Assembly: GCF_023053635.1 (NCBI RefSeq)
Contig: NC_086178.1
Span: 45,592,726-45,656,725 of the forward strand
Direction: 5' to 3'
Length of the DNA stretch: 64,000 nucleotides
Source: Elgaria multicarinata webbii
Lineage: Eukaryota > Chordata > Lepidosauria > Squamata > Anguidae
The notes beneath the pieces were generated by a model that saw nothing but the letters and a program-made list of their open reading frames with translations, had not been told where the DNA came from and searched no databases. The position numbers and the translations under genes are program-made. Shown piece by piece: positions 1-12,949 of the stretch (positions are counted from its first letter, which is position 1; each line of letters opens with the position of its first letter).

Positions 1-751
1 TAGATGCTACCATTAAAAGAGTTTTGTTATGACAAAGCCAAGAACACACAAGCATCTTCTACAGGCGTTAAAAGTCTTTGGGCAGCTATATCTGACATCA
101 GGAACTATGCAACACACACAGGAACAGGGCATTTCATTTCTAACTCCAGATGACAAAAGGCCAATGGGTCCTGGACAAAGTGAGTTTCTCATATATGTTT
201 AGAATGTATTTTTATGTAGTGGCTTCTGATATGTTCTAAGCCTCTTGGGAGTGCATCAGATAAAATTCCAAATACATTCTAAAAGCAAAACATCCTGCCA
301 CATATCTACAGCATACTGTGCTGGTTTGACAGAGGTTGGGCAAAGCAGTTTTCTGTGTATTTACTAAGAAATAAGTCCCATTTACTTCAATGGAATTTAC
401 TCTCAGGTAAGTGGGCAGGGGATTGCAGCCCTAACGTTCTGTTGAACTGTACAGGTAAGTCTACAGTTTTATTTAGGTGTGCCTAGGGTTGGTTTTTATT
501 GTGTTGTTATTGTTGTTGTATTTTATTTTCATGTAACATGGGATTCCCAGGTGGTCTCCCCTCCAAGCACTGACGTGACTCAGACCTGCTTAGCTTCAGC
601 AAGGGGGGCTGCCTCATGGGCCTTCAGACCATGCCCTGGGACTGCATTGTACAAGGTAAACCCAAGTCTGTCACCAGGTCAGCCAGTCCTGGCTCTCTGT
701 CAGCTGTACAATCCACATGTTTCCAAGGATAACATAATTTGTGGTGTGGTT

Positions 752-960
752 TAGGGGGAAAGGCTGCAGCTCAGTGCTAGAACATACGTTTTGTTGCAAA
801 AGGTCCCAGGTTCAATCCAAGCAGGGCTAGGAGAGAGACTTCTGTCTATAACCCTGGCAGGCCACTGCAAGTATTGTGCAGACAGTCCATAGCTGAATAG
901 ACCAGTTGTCTGGCTAAGCAGAAGGCAGCTTCCCATGAACATTATTTTCTTAATCATAGT
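752..960 (+). mobile_element. tRNA-derived SINE
   Basis: It opens with a degraded A-box (GCTCAGTGCTAGAACA) and a B-box (GGTTCAATCC) spaced as in a tRNA promoter, and ends in AGGCAGCTTCCCATG. The same family is at 51090-51285 and 63078-63310 (plus) and 19033-19235 (minus). Confidence 0.75.
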
Positions 961-982
961 TGTTAACTATGCACTAGATGAA

Positions 983-1148
983 CAGTTGAGGCTGGTAGCT
1001 CCAATGTCAGTGGAGTGGTGAATCCACTCCGGGTTTCAGTCAGAACTCTAAAGGAGCTATATAACTCCTTTAGAGTTCTGATTGGTTCTGACAGAAACCC
1101 AGAGCAGATTCACAACCCCACTGACATTGCAGCCACCAGCCTTCACTG
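983..1148. mobile_element. hAT-type MITE, perfect 8-bp TSD
   Basis: A 166-bp element with inverted ends CAGTTGAGGCTGGTAGCTCC / CAGCCACCAGCCTTCACTG and an almost complete internal palindrome centred near 1060. The flanking 8-bp repeat TAGATGAA (975-982 and 1149-1156) is the hAT signature. It is the best-preserved copy of a family also at 6907-7068, 17298-17514, 44968-45305 and 48826-48983. Confidence 0.9.
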
Positions 1149-1384
1149 TAGATGAAAAATGCTTTGCCTATAAAAGCCCCGTACCAAAACTACTAATTTG
1201 CAGCACACTCTTACACTGATCCAGATCCTTGATCAGAAACTGTTCACAAATCTCTTGTAATATATATCTTGTAAAAAATACTGAAGGGGGAAATGATGTT
1301 GCATGCCTGAATGCCAATCATGCACCAATTGGCACATATAGCTGCATCCTAGTTTCCAAGCTTGGGGTGCTTGACTGGGGTAAA

Positions 1385-1520
1385 AAAAGGACAAAGAGTC
1401 CTGTGGTGCCTTAAAGACAAAGACATAAGCATTTGTGGACTAGACTCCATTTAATCAGATGCACTCTCATTAAGATTTCTGTTGTTTTTGCTGTAACAGG
1501 TTGGCATGGCTACTCCTCTG
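1385..1520 (-). mobile_element. Penelope-like 3'-end fragment
   Basis: Sequence around AAGAGTCCTGTGGTGCCTTA and TTTGTGGACTAGACTCC matches the terminal part of the Penelope-like element at 56040-56165. Only this tail piece is present. Confidence 0.45.
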
Positions 1521-1566
1521 GTAATTGTTAGGATGTTTCTGTTCCATTTATTTCATTTCCAAGTAA

Positions 1567-2050
1567 GAGTGCAGTCCTATGCACACTTGGGAATAAGTCC
1601 TATTAAACACAGTGGAAATTACTTCTAAGTAAATATATACAGGAACAGGTTGTAATGTGCTTAAGACCACAGCTAACATCAGATGCATATTAAAAAATTC
1701 TTTTGTGAGAACAATTGCACAATAAAACATTTTCTTACATTTAGTTGAACACAAATGCCTGATACCACAAGTTCAGAGGTTTCAAATGTTCAAATACTTA
1801 CTTGCTAGAACTCACAGATCTGGTGTGCATGTAACAGCAGCAAATTGAGGGTTACTTAACCCAAACAGTTGTTAGGTTAACTGTGGGTTGTTTAACCCAT
1901 GATTAACCTATAGGTTTGGAAGCCATGATCAGCCCAATTGGAGGGTAAATATTCAAAATGGCCACAGAACATGCCTGGCACACATTGCAGCAAATGTGGA
2001 TTAATTAACCCATGATTTGCTGCCATCACATGTGAACAGGTCCAAGATGT
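1567..2050. repeat. Two short palindromic MITE copies
   Basis: 1567-1665 reads GCAGTCCTATGCACACTTGG, AATAAGTCCTATT, then an inverted half with a TACTTCTAAGTAAA core. It is a family repeated at about 360-430, 12536-12630, 51945-52020 and 53285-53365. 1840-2050 is an AACCC/GGGTTA-rich inverted repeat like those at 50327-50651. Boundaries are approximate. Confidence 0.55.
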
Positions 2051-2175
2051 AATCTTACATGCACAGTCTTAAACATGCACATGAATGTAAGATGTGATCT
2101 AAGTTTCCATTTCATTTCTCCTTTTTTGTATCTCAGATTGTTCTAAAAGTATGCAGTAATCATATTTTAATATGC

Positions 2176-2415
2176 AGAATTGTGTTATTTATTACTGCAT
2201 TATATCCCACCTTTTTTCCTCCATGGAACCCAGGGCACCGTGCATGATCATCCTCCTTTCCATTTTATCCTTATAACAACAACCCTGTGAGGTAGGTTGG
2301 GGCTGAGAGTCTGTGACTGGCCCCAAATCACCCAGTAAGCTTGGCCAAGTGGGGATTAGAACTCCAAATCTCCCAACTCCTAGTCCAACATTCTAACCAC
2401 TACACCACACTGGAT
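2176..2415 (-). mobile_element. Sauria-type tRNA SINE
   Basis: On the minus strand it starts TCCAGTGTGGTGTAGTGGTT (A-box region), with a B-box-like GAGTTCTAATCCCC. The body follows with GTCACAGACTCTCAGCC and ends in AAAATGG plus a short tail with GGTGGGATATAA. This matches the squamate Sauria SINE. Confidence 0.8.
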
Positions 2416-2419
2416 TTGT

Positions 2420-4020
2420 ATGACATAAATGTGTTAAACGAAATTAGCGCGGTGTAAAAGATGGATTAAATTCCTTTCCTTATACACACACAGACGTTAT
2501 AGATTTTTCTTTGAAACAGCTCAAATTTATTTGTCCATTATTTGCATCAAAAATAATTTCTGCAATAAGTTTGTTGCAACAAAATGGTTACAAAGGTCTG
2601 TCAAGTTGGAGAACTGCAGGCAGCAATCTTTAGCATCATTACTTATGAGTAAATGTACTTCAGGTTGGCATCAATTGTCCTGAGCCCTAGAGGATTTGCT
2701 GCTTTTGTCACCTAATTTAGGCTGCACGGAGCCTGTGAACTTTATGGTGTTAACTTTTGCTCCATTAGGCTGACAACAGCATATTTACAGGTAAGGGTCT
2801 TTGTTGGATGCAGCTGAGGGTCACATGATCAAAGGATCCAAATGCTCAGGAAGTCATTGAACAATCATGTTATGTGTAGCCTTTGAAGGATTCTAGACCT
2901 AGAGGGACTCAGTAACGAAACCCAGACATAGTTGTCCTGTAAAATGCAGTATAAAGCCAGCCATGTGTCTGACTTGTATACTTTAAAGGCTGTCTGTTAT
3001 AATGAAAATACTCAATTAAAAAGTATGTTTTTAAAGATTAATACAGGCTTTACAAAAGAAAAAGCATTAACCAGTAACTAAAAAGCTAATTTTGATTAAG
3101 ACTTTTAATGGTATATCTTTTAATAAATTGCAGGAAACATAACTACACCCACCACAGAAGGAAATACCTTGAGCTCTGGTGTGGATTTCATTGAAATTTG
3201 CCAGTGTGTCACAATATTCTGTCCTATTTAAACAGCATGGGAATAGAGACAATAAGTCGGACTATTTTGGAAATGCAGACCTACAGATTCAGTAAGCAGA
3301 TATTGAAATAACAGATAAAGCTATAATAGATAAATACTCGGTTCATCATTGTTCTGTAAGTATATTAAAATACTCTCTGGCAAAACGATGTGGGCTGCAG
3401 CAAAGCCAAACCATACCTCCTAACTTAAGGGTAATATGTGGATCTTTTCCCTAAAACTGCTTTAGCTGTTGAACTTCTGCCTGAGAAAAGCACAGAAAAT
3501 CTGGTGTGGGGAAAGAGGTGATTGAGGACATGCAAGCAAAAAGCATGTTAATGAGGACATGCAAGCAAAAAGAACCAGAGTGAATGAAAGATTGATGGAA
3601 TGAGCTGCTGCCTATCTGGTAGCTGAAGGCCATTTTCTAGCACATTTAGTAACTGCTAGCAACTTGTTAGGAAGGGAGACCGGACCAGGCCAGAATTCTA
3701 ATTTCTAAAGGAGCTGCATCCAAGGTGCAGGTTGGTTTGAGAGTAGACCCACTGAAATCATTGTGACATGTTTATTTCAATGGGTCTACTCTAACGAGGA
3801 TTATATCTGGATTCACCTCTTTGTAATTTACTAGTAACTGAAGCTGCAGCTGGTATTATGAGGAAAAATATGAAGCCTTTGAAGAAATCCGCAAGACAAA
3901 CCCTTGTCTTCCATCAAATATAGCTAAAATCATTCCCTGTGGTTTAACCACTGCATTCTGTAAGCCTTGATTAAGACTTTGTTACACAATGGCGTAAAGG
4001 CACCATACATCCTTTCCAAC
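2420..4020. other. Mostly unique AT-rich spacer
   Basis: No coding signal seen. 3720-3815 holds one palindromic MITE copy with GTAGACCCACTGAAAT and its inverted complement. A short direct repeat GAGGACATGCAAGCAAAAAG occurs at about 3524 and 3552. Confidence 0.5.
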
Positions 4021-4024
4021 CTGT

Positions 4025-4500
4025 TACAAGAACATAAGAAGAGTTATGCTGGATCAGACTAAGGGACCACCTAGTCCAGCATTCTGGTCACACAGTGGCA
4101 AACCAGCTGCCCAACAGCACCCTTCCACCCACATTCCCCAGCAATTAGTGTACATAGGTATACTGCCTCTGATAATTGAGGTAGCATATAATCATCAGGC
4201 CTGGTAGCCATACCCCCTTTTAAAGCCATCCAAATTGGTGGCTATTACTACATGTTGTGGTAGCAAATTCCATAGTGTGACTAGGTGCTGAGTGAATTAC
4301 TTCCTTTTATCTGTCCTGAATCTCCCACCAATCAGCTTCATGGGATGACCCCGGGTTCTAGTATTATGAGAGGGAGAAAAATGCCTCCTATCCACTTGCT
4401 CCACACCATGCCAAACTTTGTACACCTCTCTCATGTCTCCCCTTACTCACCTTTTCTCCAAGCTAAACAATCCCAGCTGAACCTTTACTCATAGGGGAGT
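4025..4500 (-). mobile_element. Dispersed LINE/SINE composite repeat
   Basis: Homologous on the opposite strand to 26885-27605 and 34985-35460. It shares AAGAGTTATGCTGGATCAGA, the GGATGACCCCGGGTTCTAGT block and the AATTCCATAGT region. In the better copy the matching strand encodes a LINE-like C-terminus (WNSLPQDVV). Confidence 0.6.
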
Positions 4501-4909
4501 TGTTCCAGCCCCTGATCCAGATTATGTTCCAAGCAGTCTTTTATTTTCTATTCACTTTATATATAAACTTTAAATATATAGATATAAGCAATTGTATCGC
4601 ATCCATTTCACCCTCTTAAAAAAAAAGATGCCTGAGGTAATGGTTTATATTAGGGGTGGAAAACCTCTATCAGCCCAAGGGCAGGATTCAAATTCCAAGC
4701 AGCTCTCAGCAGCACAAGGCCCAAGGCAAAAGGGGCAGAAGACCAAAAAAACACCAGCTCTTAATCACCACAAACTAAGCCTTAGGAGAGTAATTTCAAC
4801 ATTTTAGAAGGGGGAGAGGGAGAAACTGTCCAAAAGTCAGGAAACCGTCAAATGATAAGAATCTAGCGCCTGAATTTGCTGCTGCTTTTTTCGTCCTCTC
4901 CCAATCCCC

Positions 4910-5040
4910 TTTCCTTTTGTGTCATGTTTTTTTAGATTGTAAACCTGTGGGCAGGGACTGTCTTAAGAAATATTTTAGTAAGCTGCCTTGAGAACCTTTT
5001 TGGCTAAAGGGTGGGATAAAAGCGCTAAAATAAATAAACA
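4910..5040 (+). mobile_element. LINE 3' tail
   Basis: AGATTGTAAACCTGTGGGCA leads to a GCTGCCTTGAGAACC block and ends in AAAATAAATAAAC, the form of a reptilian LINE 3' UTR. Confidence 0.5.
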
Positions 5041-5459
5041 AGTAAATTGGCAGTTGGGAAAAGGCAGTGGGCCCAAGGGAAGGGGATAGCTAGGGAAGCC
5101 CAGAGAGCTGGGTTTGGCCCCTGGGCCCTGGTTTATAAAAACATCAAGCAAGCAGAAATCGGATGTCTTCGTAGAGAAATGAAACTTGGGCCACATGGCA
5201 CAGATCAAGTGGCTGTGCTTGCAGAAAGGGGGTGGGTCATGTTTTCGATTAAGATGGAGCAAGGAGCAGGCTGTGTTGGTTGGGGTGTGTGTGTCCCTCT
5301 GTATCAAGTACTGAGGAGCAGATCCAATTCCTAGTTGAGCACTTCTCTCCCTCACTGGCTGGGTTCACACAATTTGTGGTGGTGAGCCATTGTGACTTCT
5401 TCCCCCACCCACACTCATGTTGCATTTGCCTAACTACCCATGATGTGGCACATGTTATC

Positions 5460-5688
5460 ATGTTTATTTCATTTATAGCCTACCTTTCCCCCCCCCCCTT
5501 CAAGGTACATAATTCTCCTCCTCCATTTTATCTTCACAACGACAACCCTATGAGGTAGGTTGGGCTGAAAGTCTGTGATTGGTTCAAAGTCACCCAGTGA
5601 GCTTCCATGGCCAAGTGGGGACTAGAACCCGGTTCTCCCAACTCCCAGTCCAACAGTCTGACCATTACACCACACTAGCTTATCATGT
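5460..5688 (-). mobile_element. Sauria-type tRNA SINE
   Basis: Minus strand: TAGTGTGGTGTAATGGTCAG (A-box), a GGTTCTAGTCCCC B-box, the GTCACAGACT-type body, then AAAATGGAGGAGG and a tail. Same family and orientation as 2176-2415. Confidence 0.8.
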
Positions 5689-6906
5689 TGGCTGAACCCA
5701 GCATGGTGCATGATAGGAGTGGCTTCTACACTACCCAACAAGCCATGGGCATAAACTTTGGAAACAGGGCTGCCATGCATGGCCCCTCCACAAGTTATGG
5801 CACAAGGGGTGGAGGGGAGCCAGGAATGTGCATGGCAGCCCTGCCCCCAAACTTCCTGTATTGAGGGAGATGGTCTGCAGGGGGAGTCCAAGCACACTTG
5901 GCTGAACACACTTTGAATCCTCCACATGATCAGAACCTCAATGCAAGATTTCTAATCTTGGTGAGGTCAGCCAAACATGGTTAGAAACCACCACCACCGC
6001 CCCATTCAGGCCTTCTCATGCAACAGAGGAAGAGTGTTGGTGGAGTCTGCAGGGATAGGGATCCTGGGGGCAGGGCTGGCTGGTGTGCATGACTCCCTGC
6101 CCACTTTATGCTGACACCCACATTCTTTGAACACTTGTGTAGGCCTTCTAAGTGCCCCCATTTGGAGAAGAGTTGTCAACATGCCAGTTTACAAAAACTT
6201 CCAGTAATGGAGGTGTTGGGTCAGCCAGTGAGGTCCAAGTTGTTCCGTGGTTGTGCTATGAAGGAGTAAAGGAAGAACTACCAGATGCTATACTCACTGG
6301 TGCAGATGAAGGGGAAAGCTCACCTCATAACATATCTTTAGCAGCAGTACAGTACAGCCTTGTATTTAAGCATTTGCCAGGTAGCCACATGGAATGGCAC
6401 ACAAGGGAGGGAGCTGAAAGAGAAGGAACCGAGTGCTCCATCCTTCCTTGGTATCCCACACGGAAGCCAAGCTGGCTGCCAGGTCCATCTCGTCCGTGCC
6501 CATTATGGAAATGCACCTGGCTGTTGGAGGGTCAGCGCTCCCCACTCCTCCTCTGCAGGAAATGGCGAACCTGCGTCCCTCCGGGTGATGGTGGTGGACT
6601 CCAGCTCCCATTATAATTGACCATTGGCCCTGAAGTGCTGCAATAGCTGGAGGGCCACAGGCTTCATCTTCCAGCTCCTTTGCCAATTCCCAGGAGGCTA
6701 GTAATTGGTTGGCTGATTTGGGGGGTGGGCACGCTATTCACAAGACTGGTGCCATCTCTTTCTTAGGAGCAGCTCAATGTCACAGAGTGCACTAATTTTT
6801 GAGTTCTTATAATTCTGCCTCAGACTAGAGCTTGAACAAAAATATGTGGGGGGAGATTGGTGGTAAGAGAACCTAGTGGAAGACTTAGCTATAGTATGCA
6901 ACAGTC

Positions 6907-7068
6907 CAGTGGAGACGGGTGACTTTGATGTCAATGAGGCCATGAATCCACGGAGGGTTTGTCAGGACTCCACTTCTGCACCTTGGATTGCTCCTTTAGA
7001 GTTCTGACTGAAACCCAAAGCGGTAGGATTCACCACCCCACTGATATTGGAGCCACCAGCCTCCACTG
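6907..7068. mobile_element. hAT-type MITE (degraded copy)
   Basis: Ends CAGTGGAGACGGGTGACTTT and GGAGCCACCAGCCTCCACTG. The flanks CAACAGTC and CAACAACC are an 8-bp duplication with two changes. The core keeps CTTTAGAGTTCTGACTGAAA from the family. Confidence 0.75.
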
Positions 7069-7316
7069 CAACAACCTTGAGATGGCGATTCAAGGAGCTC
7101 CTTGTAGACCATTGTGAGTACAGGTGTTCTTCCCTCCAGCACAGCATACAGGTTTTTCTGCCATGGCTTCTCTCCCTGTCTTCGGACATCTACTATCACA
7201 AATTCCTGGCTTTGCTTACAGTATGTTTTTTTTAACCTCCCAACCTTAGTTTGGGCAGGCTTTGAGCTTTTCAAAACTTTTTCTACAAGTGTCAGTGAAC
7301 TTTATCTAGACTTAAA

Positions 7317-7452
7317 GTACAATCCTATGTAGGTTTGGACAGAAAAAAGTCCTACGGGTCCCAGCGTTCTCCAGCCAGCTGTGTAGCTGGAGAATGCTGG
7401 GAACTGTAGGAATTCTTTTCTGTCGAAAATGCATAGGATTGCAACATTAGTC
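7317..7452. mobile_element. Palindromic MITE
   Basis: It runs from CAATCCTATGTAGGTTTGGA, AAAAAAGTCCTAC and a CTCCAGC hairpin to an inverted TTTTCTGTCGAAAATGCATA. Related copies lie at 30378-30512, 45718-45790 and 49372-49494. Confidence 0.7.
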
Positions 7453-7484
7453 ACTTAAGTCTCATTGATTTAGTGTGTCTACCC

Positions 7485-8226
7485 AAAGTATGACCCAGGG
7501 CGTTGATAGACCTGCCGGGATAAGCCGGCAGGGAGATGGGGTGACGGCGCGCTGACGTTAGCGCGTGCCGCCCCAGCTTCCAGACGCGGGACATGCAGGG
7601 ACATCGGGATCCCTGCAGCGTCCGCCATTTTTTTCCTAAGTTTAAAGGGGCCACGTGCGGCCCGAAGACTCCGGACCAGGTAAGTCCGGTTTTTTAAAAA
7701 ACTAAGCCCGCCCAAGACATCCCCCCAGCCCTCCCTGCCCTCCCCATCCCTGATGCCTGTGCCATCCGCCCTTCCTGTCCCCGGCCTTGCCCGGGTGGCA
7801 GCGCCCGCCGCTTCCCCGGGCGGCGGCGCACCCCCTCCACGCCGGGCATTGCCCGGGCAGCGGCGCCCGCCGCTCTCTCTCACCTGCCCTCCCCCCTTGC
7901 CATCCCCGATGCCTGCTCTCCCCCCTCCTGCCGGGTCCGGCCTCCCCCCCCCCGATGGGCACAGCAGCGCTGTGCCCAGTCCGCGGCTTTTTGCGGCTAC
8001 TCGCGAGTAAGCGAGTAGCCGCAAAAAGCCGCGGAAGTCTCTAGACGTTCTGCAGCTCCGGCCTCAGGCTGGAGCTGCAGAAAAGGCACGCCATAAGCGA
8101 CTTCACTTATGGCGCGTTAGAGGAGGCTTCAGTGCGGCCTGGGGCCGGATTCCCCTGTGCGTCATGTGGACGCACAGCAGGGAAACCGGCTCTCAAGGCG
8201 CGCTAAGGCCTCGTCTAGCAAGGCCC
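7485..8226 (+). mobile_element. GC-rich DNA element with E-box and splice-donor motif
   Basis: The inverted partner of 20132-20790: both end in TCTAGCAAGGCCC. Both hold CACGTG (7652-7657 here), ATGGCGGACGCTGCAGG on the minus strand, and a consensus splice donor (CAG|GTAAGT at about 7678). A near-perfect hairpin sits at 7980-8032 (ACTCGCGAGTAAGCGAGTAG). The subterminal palindrome GTGCGTCATGTGGACGCAC (8157-8175) is shared with six other elements here. The left end (7485-7500) is worn and no target duplication is clear. Confidence 0.6.
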
Positions 8227-8229
8227 TAA

Positions 8230-11200
8230 GTCTGGATCCATCCCAGGCCAGCATGCAGTCAGGTGTACAGCCTCAGAGGATCCTGCCTCCCCAAGATTTC
8301 ATAGAAAGGAGAATTACACCAACTCCTTCAGCATTTTCCCAAATGACTTCCAGCCCCTTCATCATCCTTGCAATATTTAACACATTTTGTGACTTTTTCT
8401 ATGCTGAGCTGAAAAGAGTACTCGCCAGTATTACATAAACACTACAATCCAGAGAAAGCACTGCCTATCTGAAATCTTATTAAAACTAATCAATTTAACA
8501 TTCATGTTTTATCATTCATGTCAGTGTACCAGACTGTTTCCAGTTGTGCTCTGTATATAGTAGGTCATACTATATTCAGATTTCTTGAATATTTGGCCTT
8601 TTAGCCCCCTTTTGTTTTGGTTTTGATATACATACGCGTATGCGCACACATGCGCTTTCTCTGTTATAACTAGGTGGCCACAGCCTGCAAGCATTTTACT
8701 GAAATGTACTGTCATCAGGATTACATGGACCAATGCACAAATAGTTCTGCCTGACAGGTGAAGCAAGAGGTGGAGGACAACCATTTGGTTTCTACTGATA
8801 CTTACCCGCTTAATCTCTAATTCTTCCAAGTCTTGTCCCTAATTAGTTAGCAATTAAGTGGGCCCTATTTAACAAGATCAGCTCTAAGGTAAATTCTACT
8901 CCCTCCCTTTGGTGTTCTATTCTTAAGTAGCAACAAGCTTTCCTCTTAGAACTCTTTCTGATAGATCCAAGTTATTTAACAAGGAGCATCACTGGTCACT
9001 TCCACTAATGACTCCAGTGGTTTCTAGCTGCATATCAAACAAATACCCTCCTTGTTACACCATAAGGGGGTGATGGTTCTTCTTTTACAATCCAGTACAG
9101 TAACTGCCCAGCTAGGATCTCGCTATTACTGTTAAATTACAAAGAATAAAGGCGGTTTCTATGAAGGGGCATGGGGAGAAGGGGGGAAAAGCACAAACTC
9201 TTTTCAGTGTAACTGCTGGAAACCACATTCCCCCCCCTCCCCCGAAATGCTCACCTCTTCCTGCCTTTATCAGGGAAGTGTCAGATCTCACACCTCTGCA
9301 GTAAGGTACAGAAATGCAAATTTTTGGAAAGCTGGTAACACCTAATCAGAGGATGTAAACTTTCTGTGAACCTAATTTGTGGATTTAAAAGAAAAACTAA
9401 TGTTGTTCAAATGCTTTTTGATGCTTTAATTATACATTCATAGATTAGTGAATTTTAAAAAATATACAGAAAAAACTGAAGATGGTTCATCACCTGCTCT
9501 TTTGAAAGTCAGAAAAACTTCAGCTTGCTTGGCCTCCTGTTTATAAACCTCCTGCATGTCTACAGAAGTAGACAAAAATATAGTGTGAATTACATATTGC
9601 AGAATAAATCCTGAAAAAACTTTCAATGACACTCATATTTTTGCATCTGACAAATTTTCCTTTTGTTTGGTATTGATTCCAAGCTAGGATACTATTCTTA
9701 TTTTTTGTGTCTTGTTGCTTGTAATAGTTATGGGGCTATTTCACTAAAATGAAACTAAAAATACAAAGTCTGCTATCTCCTATTTATGACTGGAAAGAAA
9801 AACAACCATTCGTCAGCAGCATGGCTAAACAAGTTATCTAAACCTGACTAAATTTAGAATCCTACCCTTTTTATAAGAAAGTAAGACACAGAATATTTGC
9901 TCTAAAACCACGACCAGCTTTGCACAAGCACACAAAGAGCAGATACACTCCCCAGCTACATTGAAATTTGTTGGTTATTATCTCATCATGGTGTTTATGC
10001 AACTGATTTTTCCCTGGGCCCAACAATCCTGTGGATAGAAACCAACCAGTCTTTTCTGAACATGCTTACCTTATCTCCAGTTAGCTAGCCTTTCACCCTA
10101 CAAATTTGTTTTACATATGCAACAGTATATACCACCCTTTCCCATTGGTGTCCTCAATATGTTTTTGACCACAATCCACAGCATTCCTCAACATTGGCCA
10201 TGCTGACTGGGGTTGATGGGAGTTGGGAGTCCAAAACATCTGGAAGGCATCAAGTTGTGGAAGGCTGGAATGCCCCCAGCACACACCCTTACTTCATCCT
10301 CACACACACGATTTTAGAGCACCCTCACTTTTGGCCAAACATCATTGTAGTTAAACCCATCACAGAGAATAGAAGAGTCTTTCCACAATCAAAATTACTT
10401 TTATCCAAGCAGGGTAAAAGAACAGTATCACAGTCACAACTCATATTGCTTAGTTGCAACTGTAGGGTTTCTACCACTCTCTGGAAGACCTGCTTCGCCT
10501 TCAGTCACTGAACAGACATAAATTGAATAGGTTAAACTTTCCCCATCATTTTATGCAGGGAAATGTTTCACCAACTGGCATGGCATATAGCTATAAAACA
10601 TAGAACTCTATCCCGCCCCAAACCCAAGAATGGTCCAGAACTAGGTTGTACCATAACCATCTGTGATATTAATTTCCTATAACTGGAGAAAATAGAAACA
10701 GCAGCCAGTAAATTCTCTGCAAATGGTTTACAGAGCTATATAAATCAGGATAATTAAGCGTTTGTATAGGAAACCTATTAGGTGCTTCCTAAATAAAGGA
10801 TTCGTTAGAATTTGATGTTATAGCTCTATTCGACATTGCACACATGAGATGATAGACTTCTGGAGTATACCACTTTAGCTGGTGGGTTTATTTTTTAATG
10901 CTCCCCCCAAGTTAAAAAATAAAAATGTGTTGCATACAGCAAATCAAGAATGCTAAACATCCCTCTGGTTTACTACATGGAAGAGTTTTATATGAATGAG
11001 TATTCTGAAACATTACATCCCATAATTCTGCCACCATCCTCCACATACTGTGAGGGAGGGGGAAACCTTTGAAGCTGCATCAACTGCACCAGGCGACTAT
11101 CAGTCTACCAAAGGCTCCAGCACTTTTGTAAAGCAGACAAGAACTCTACAGATGAACTTCATTGCTTTCTTATTGAGACCTGTGATCAGAATATGGTTCT

Positions 11201-12530
11201 TTGGGGAGGAGGTTTTTTCCCCAAGAGACAAATGGGCAAAGCTACCCAAGGAAATATTGTTAACATGACAAATCATCATATTGAGTATTAACATGACAAA
11301 TTATCATATTGAGGGTTGACAATCAGGACCAGATCAGTCCAGGACTCCCAAAAATTGTTGGTCTGTGGCTGTACAGCAGCAGTGCCCTTTACATTCGGTG
11401 GGTCCAGTAGCCGCCTTCAGCCACAATTCAGAGGAATGCAGGAAACAATGAAGAAGGACTTGGATCATCTATAGGATGAGAATGCACAGTTTACTGTCAA
11501 CTAGTCAGAGTGGCCTGGAGGAGAGTCCAAAGGGCCAGAGACCCAAATGTGACGGAGCAGCCAATGATGCCACATACCTGTTGATTTTTTGCACAGCGTG
11601 GTCCCTTCACACACAACGATGTGGGCAAAGAGGCTGTTTGATGCAAAAGGAAGGCAGATAATAAGGGTGAACTGAAATTCTCTGTAGCAGGCTGAACTGA
11701 AGAAGTTTGGGACAAAGATGAATAAAGGTACTATTTTTCAAGTCCTCCATTTATGCACCAAATAGTCCTACAGACCAAACCTGAACTAATCCCTTTGTTG
11801 CATTTACACACCACGCAGACTCACCCCAGAAACCTCATTATATACATCTACCTGGATCCTATTATATACAGCCTCTTCTCATGCCATCTCTAGGCTGAGG
11901 TAAATGAACTCTCATAGCAACTTGGTCCTGGCCTTCCCTTTCAATGGTACCAATGAGGCAACAAAGCACACAGTAGCAACATCTCAGGCTTAAATATTTA
12001 CTGGCCTACAGCCACCCAAATACACGAAGTTGTTTACATACACAAAGTCCCATTTGAGAAACAGTTTGAGAAACACTGGGGGGTGGGCAGGTTGGCGCCC
12101 AATACTGGTTGGGCCTCAGCCCTCAAAGCTAAAACAATGATAAGAAAGCCTCTCACCAGATCTTTGTATCTCTATGATTATGCAATATGAGACACTCTGG
12201 TTATTTATATAACCAGTTTCATGCTGCATCATGTTTATTTAGATACACACCTTCTGTTAATAGAAGGAAACAGGAGCACACCTATCAAAGTATTATCAGG
12301 GTCATATTAAAACGTCGAACTGGCAAACACTGATTTTTTCACAACTGAAGGATGCATAGTGTAAAACAAACATAATTCACGTCTAATTGACCTTTTCGTG
12401 ACTTTTTTGGGTGCCGTTATTCATTATGGACAAAAAAATTACCCGTTGGGTGAATAGGACTCACCAACTCCTGCTCTATTCTTCTAAAGAGGAACATGCC
12501 TACAAGTGCTGCCTTTAAATAAATGAATGA
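8230..12530. other. Intergenic spacer, no gene recognised
   Basis: No conserved reading frame. Partial palindromic MITE at about 10165-10285 (GGGAGTTGGGAGTCCAAAAC with an inverted half). Tandem ATTAACATGACAAATTATCA repeat near 11260-11310. The rest looks unique. Confidence 0.45.
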
Positions 12531-12949
12531 AAACTACACTGAAATCCCACCCATGTTTAGTTCCTTAAGGAAAAGCTTATTTTACTTCAATGGGACTTAC
12601 TCATGCTAGTATGATTGCAGGCTATTTCCCTTATTCCATACTCTCTCAAAGGCCTTATGTATTGGGTGTCATTTCCACTTGAACTGTCCATACTATTGCT
12701 TCGTTTACACATCAAAACACTTGCCCATCTACTCTAAAAGCAGAAATGTCTTTACAAGGGAGTTTACCCCTTCCTGGAGGAAAAAAGAGGGAGGGACAGT
12801 GGGGGGGGGGTTGCTTCCCTTCTAGTTCAAAGGTAGGTGAGAATTTACAGCACAGTCAGAGAGAAACAACTCTTGTGACAGGCTTTGAATTAAGAACCTC
12901 CACATCAGATGGCTTAAAGGGTAGTTAAAAAGCACACATCTACCAATAA

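Noticed and set aside
6152-6686. Overlapping 154- and 106-residue frames
   Set aside because: No recognisable domain, frames on both strands, and no splice-consistent neighbours.
7479-8044. 181-residue frame and other Pro/Gly/Arg-rich frames
   Set aside because: GC-rich mobile element sequence with no family resemblance; high GC depletes stop codons.
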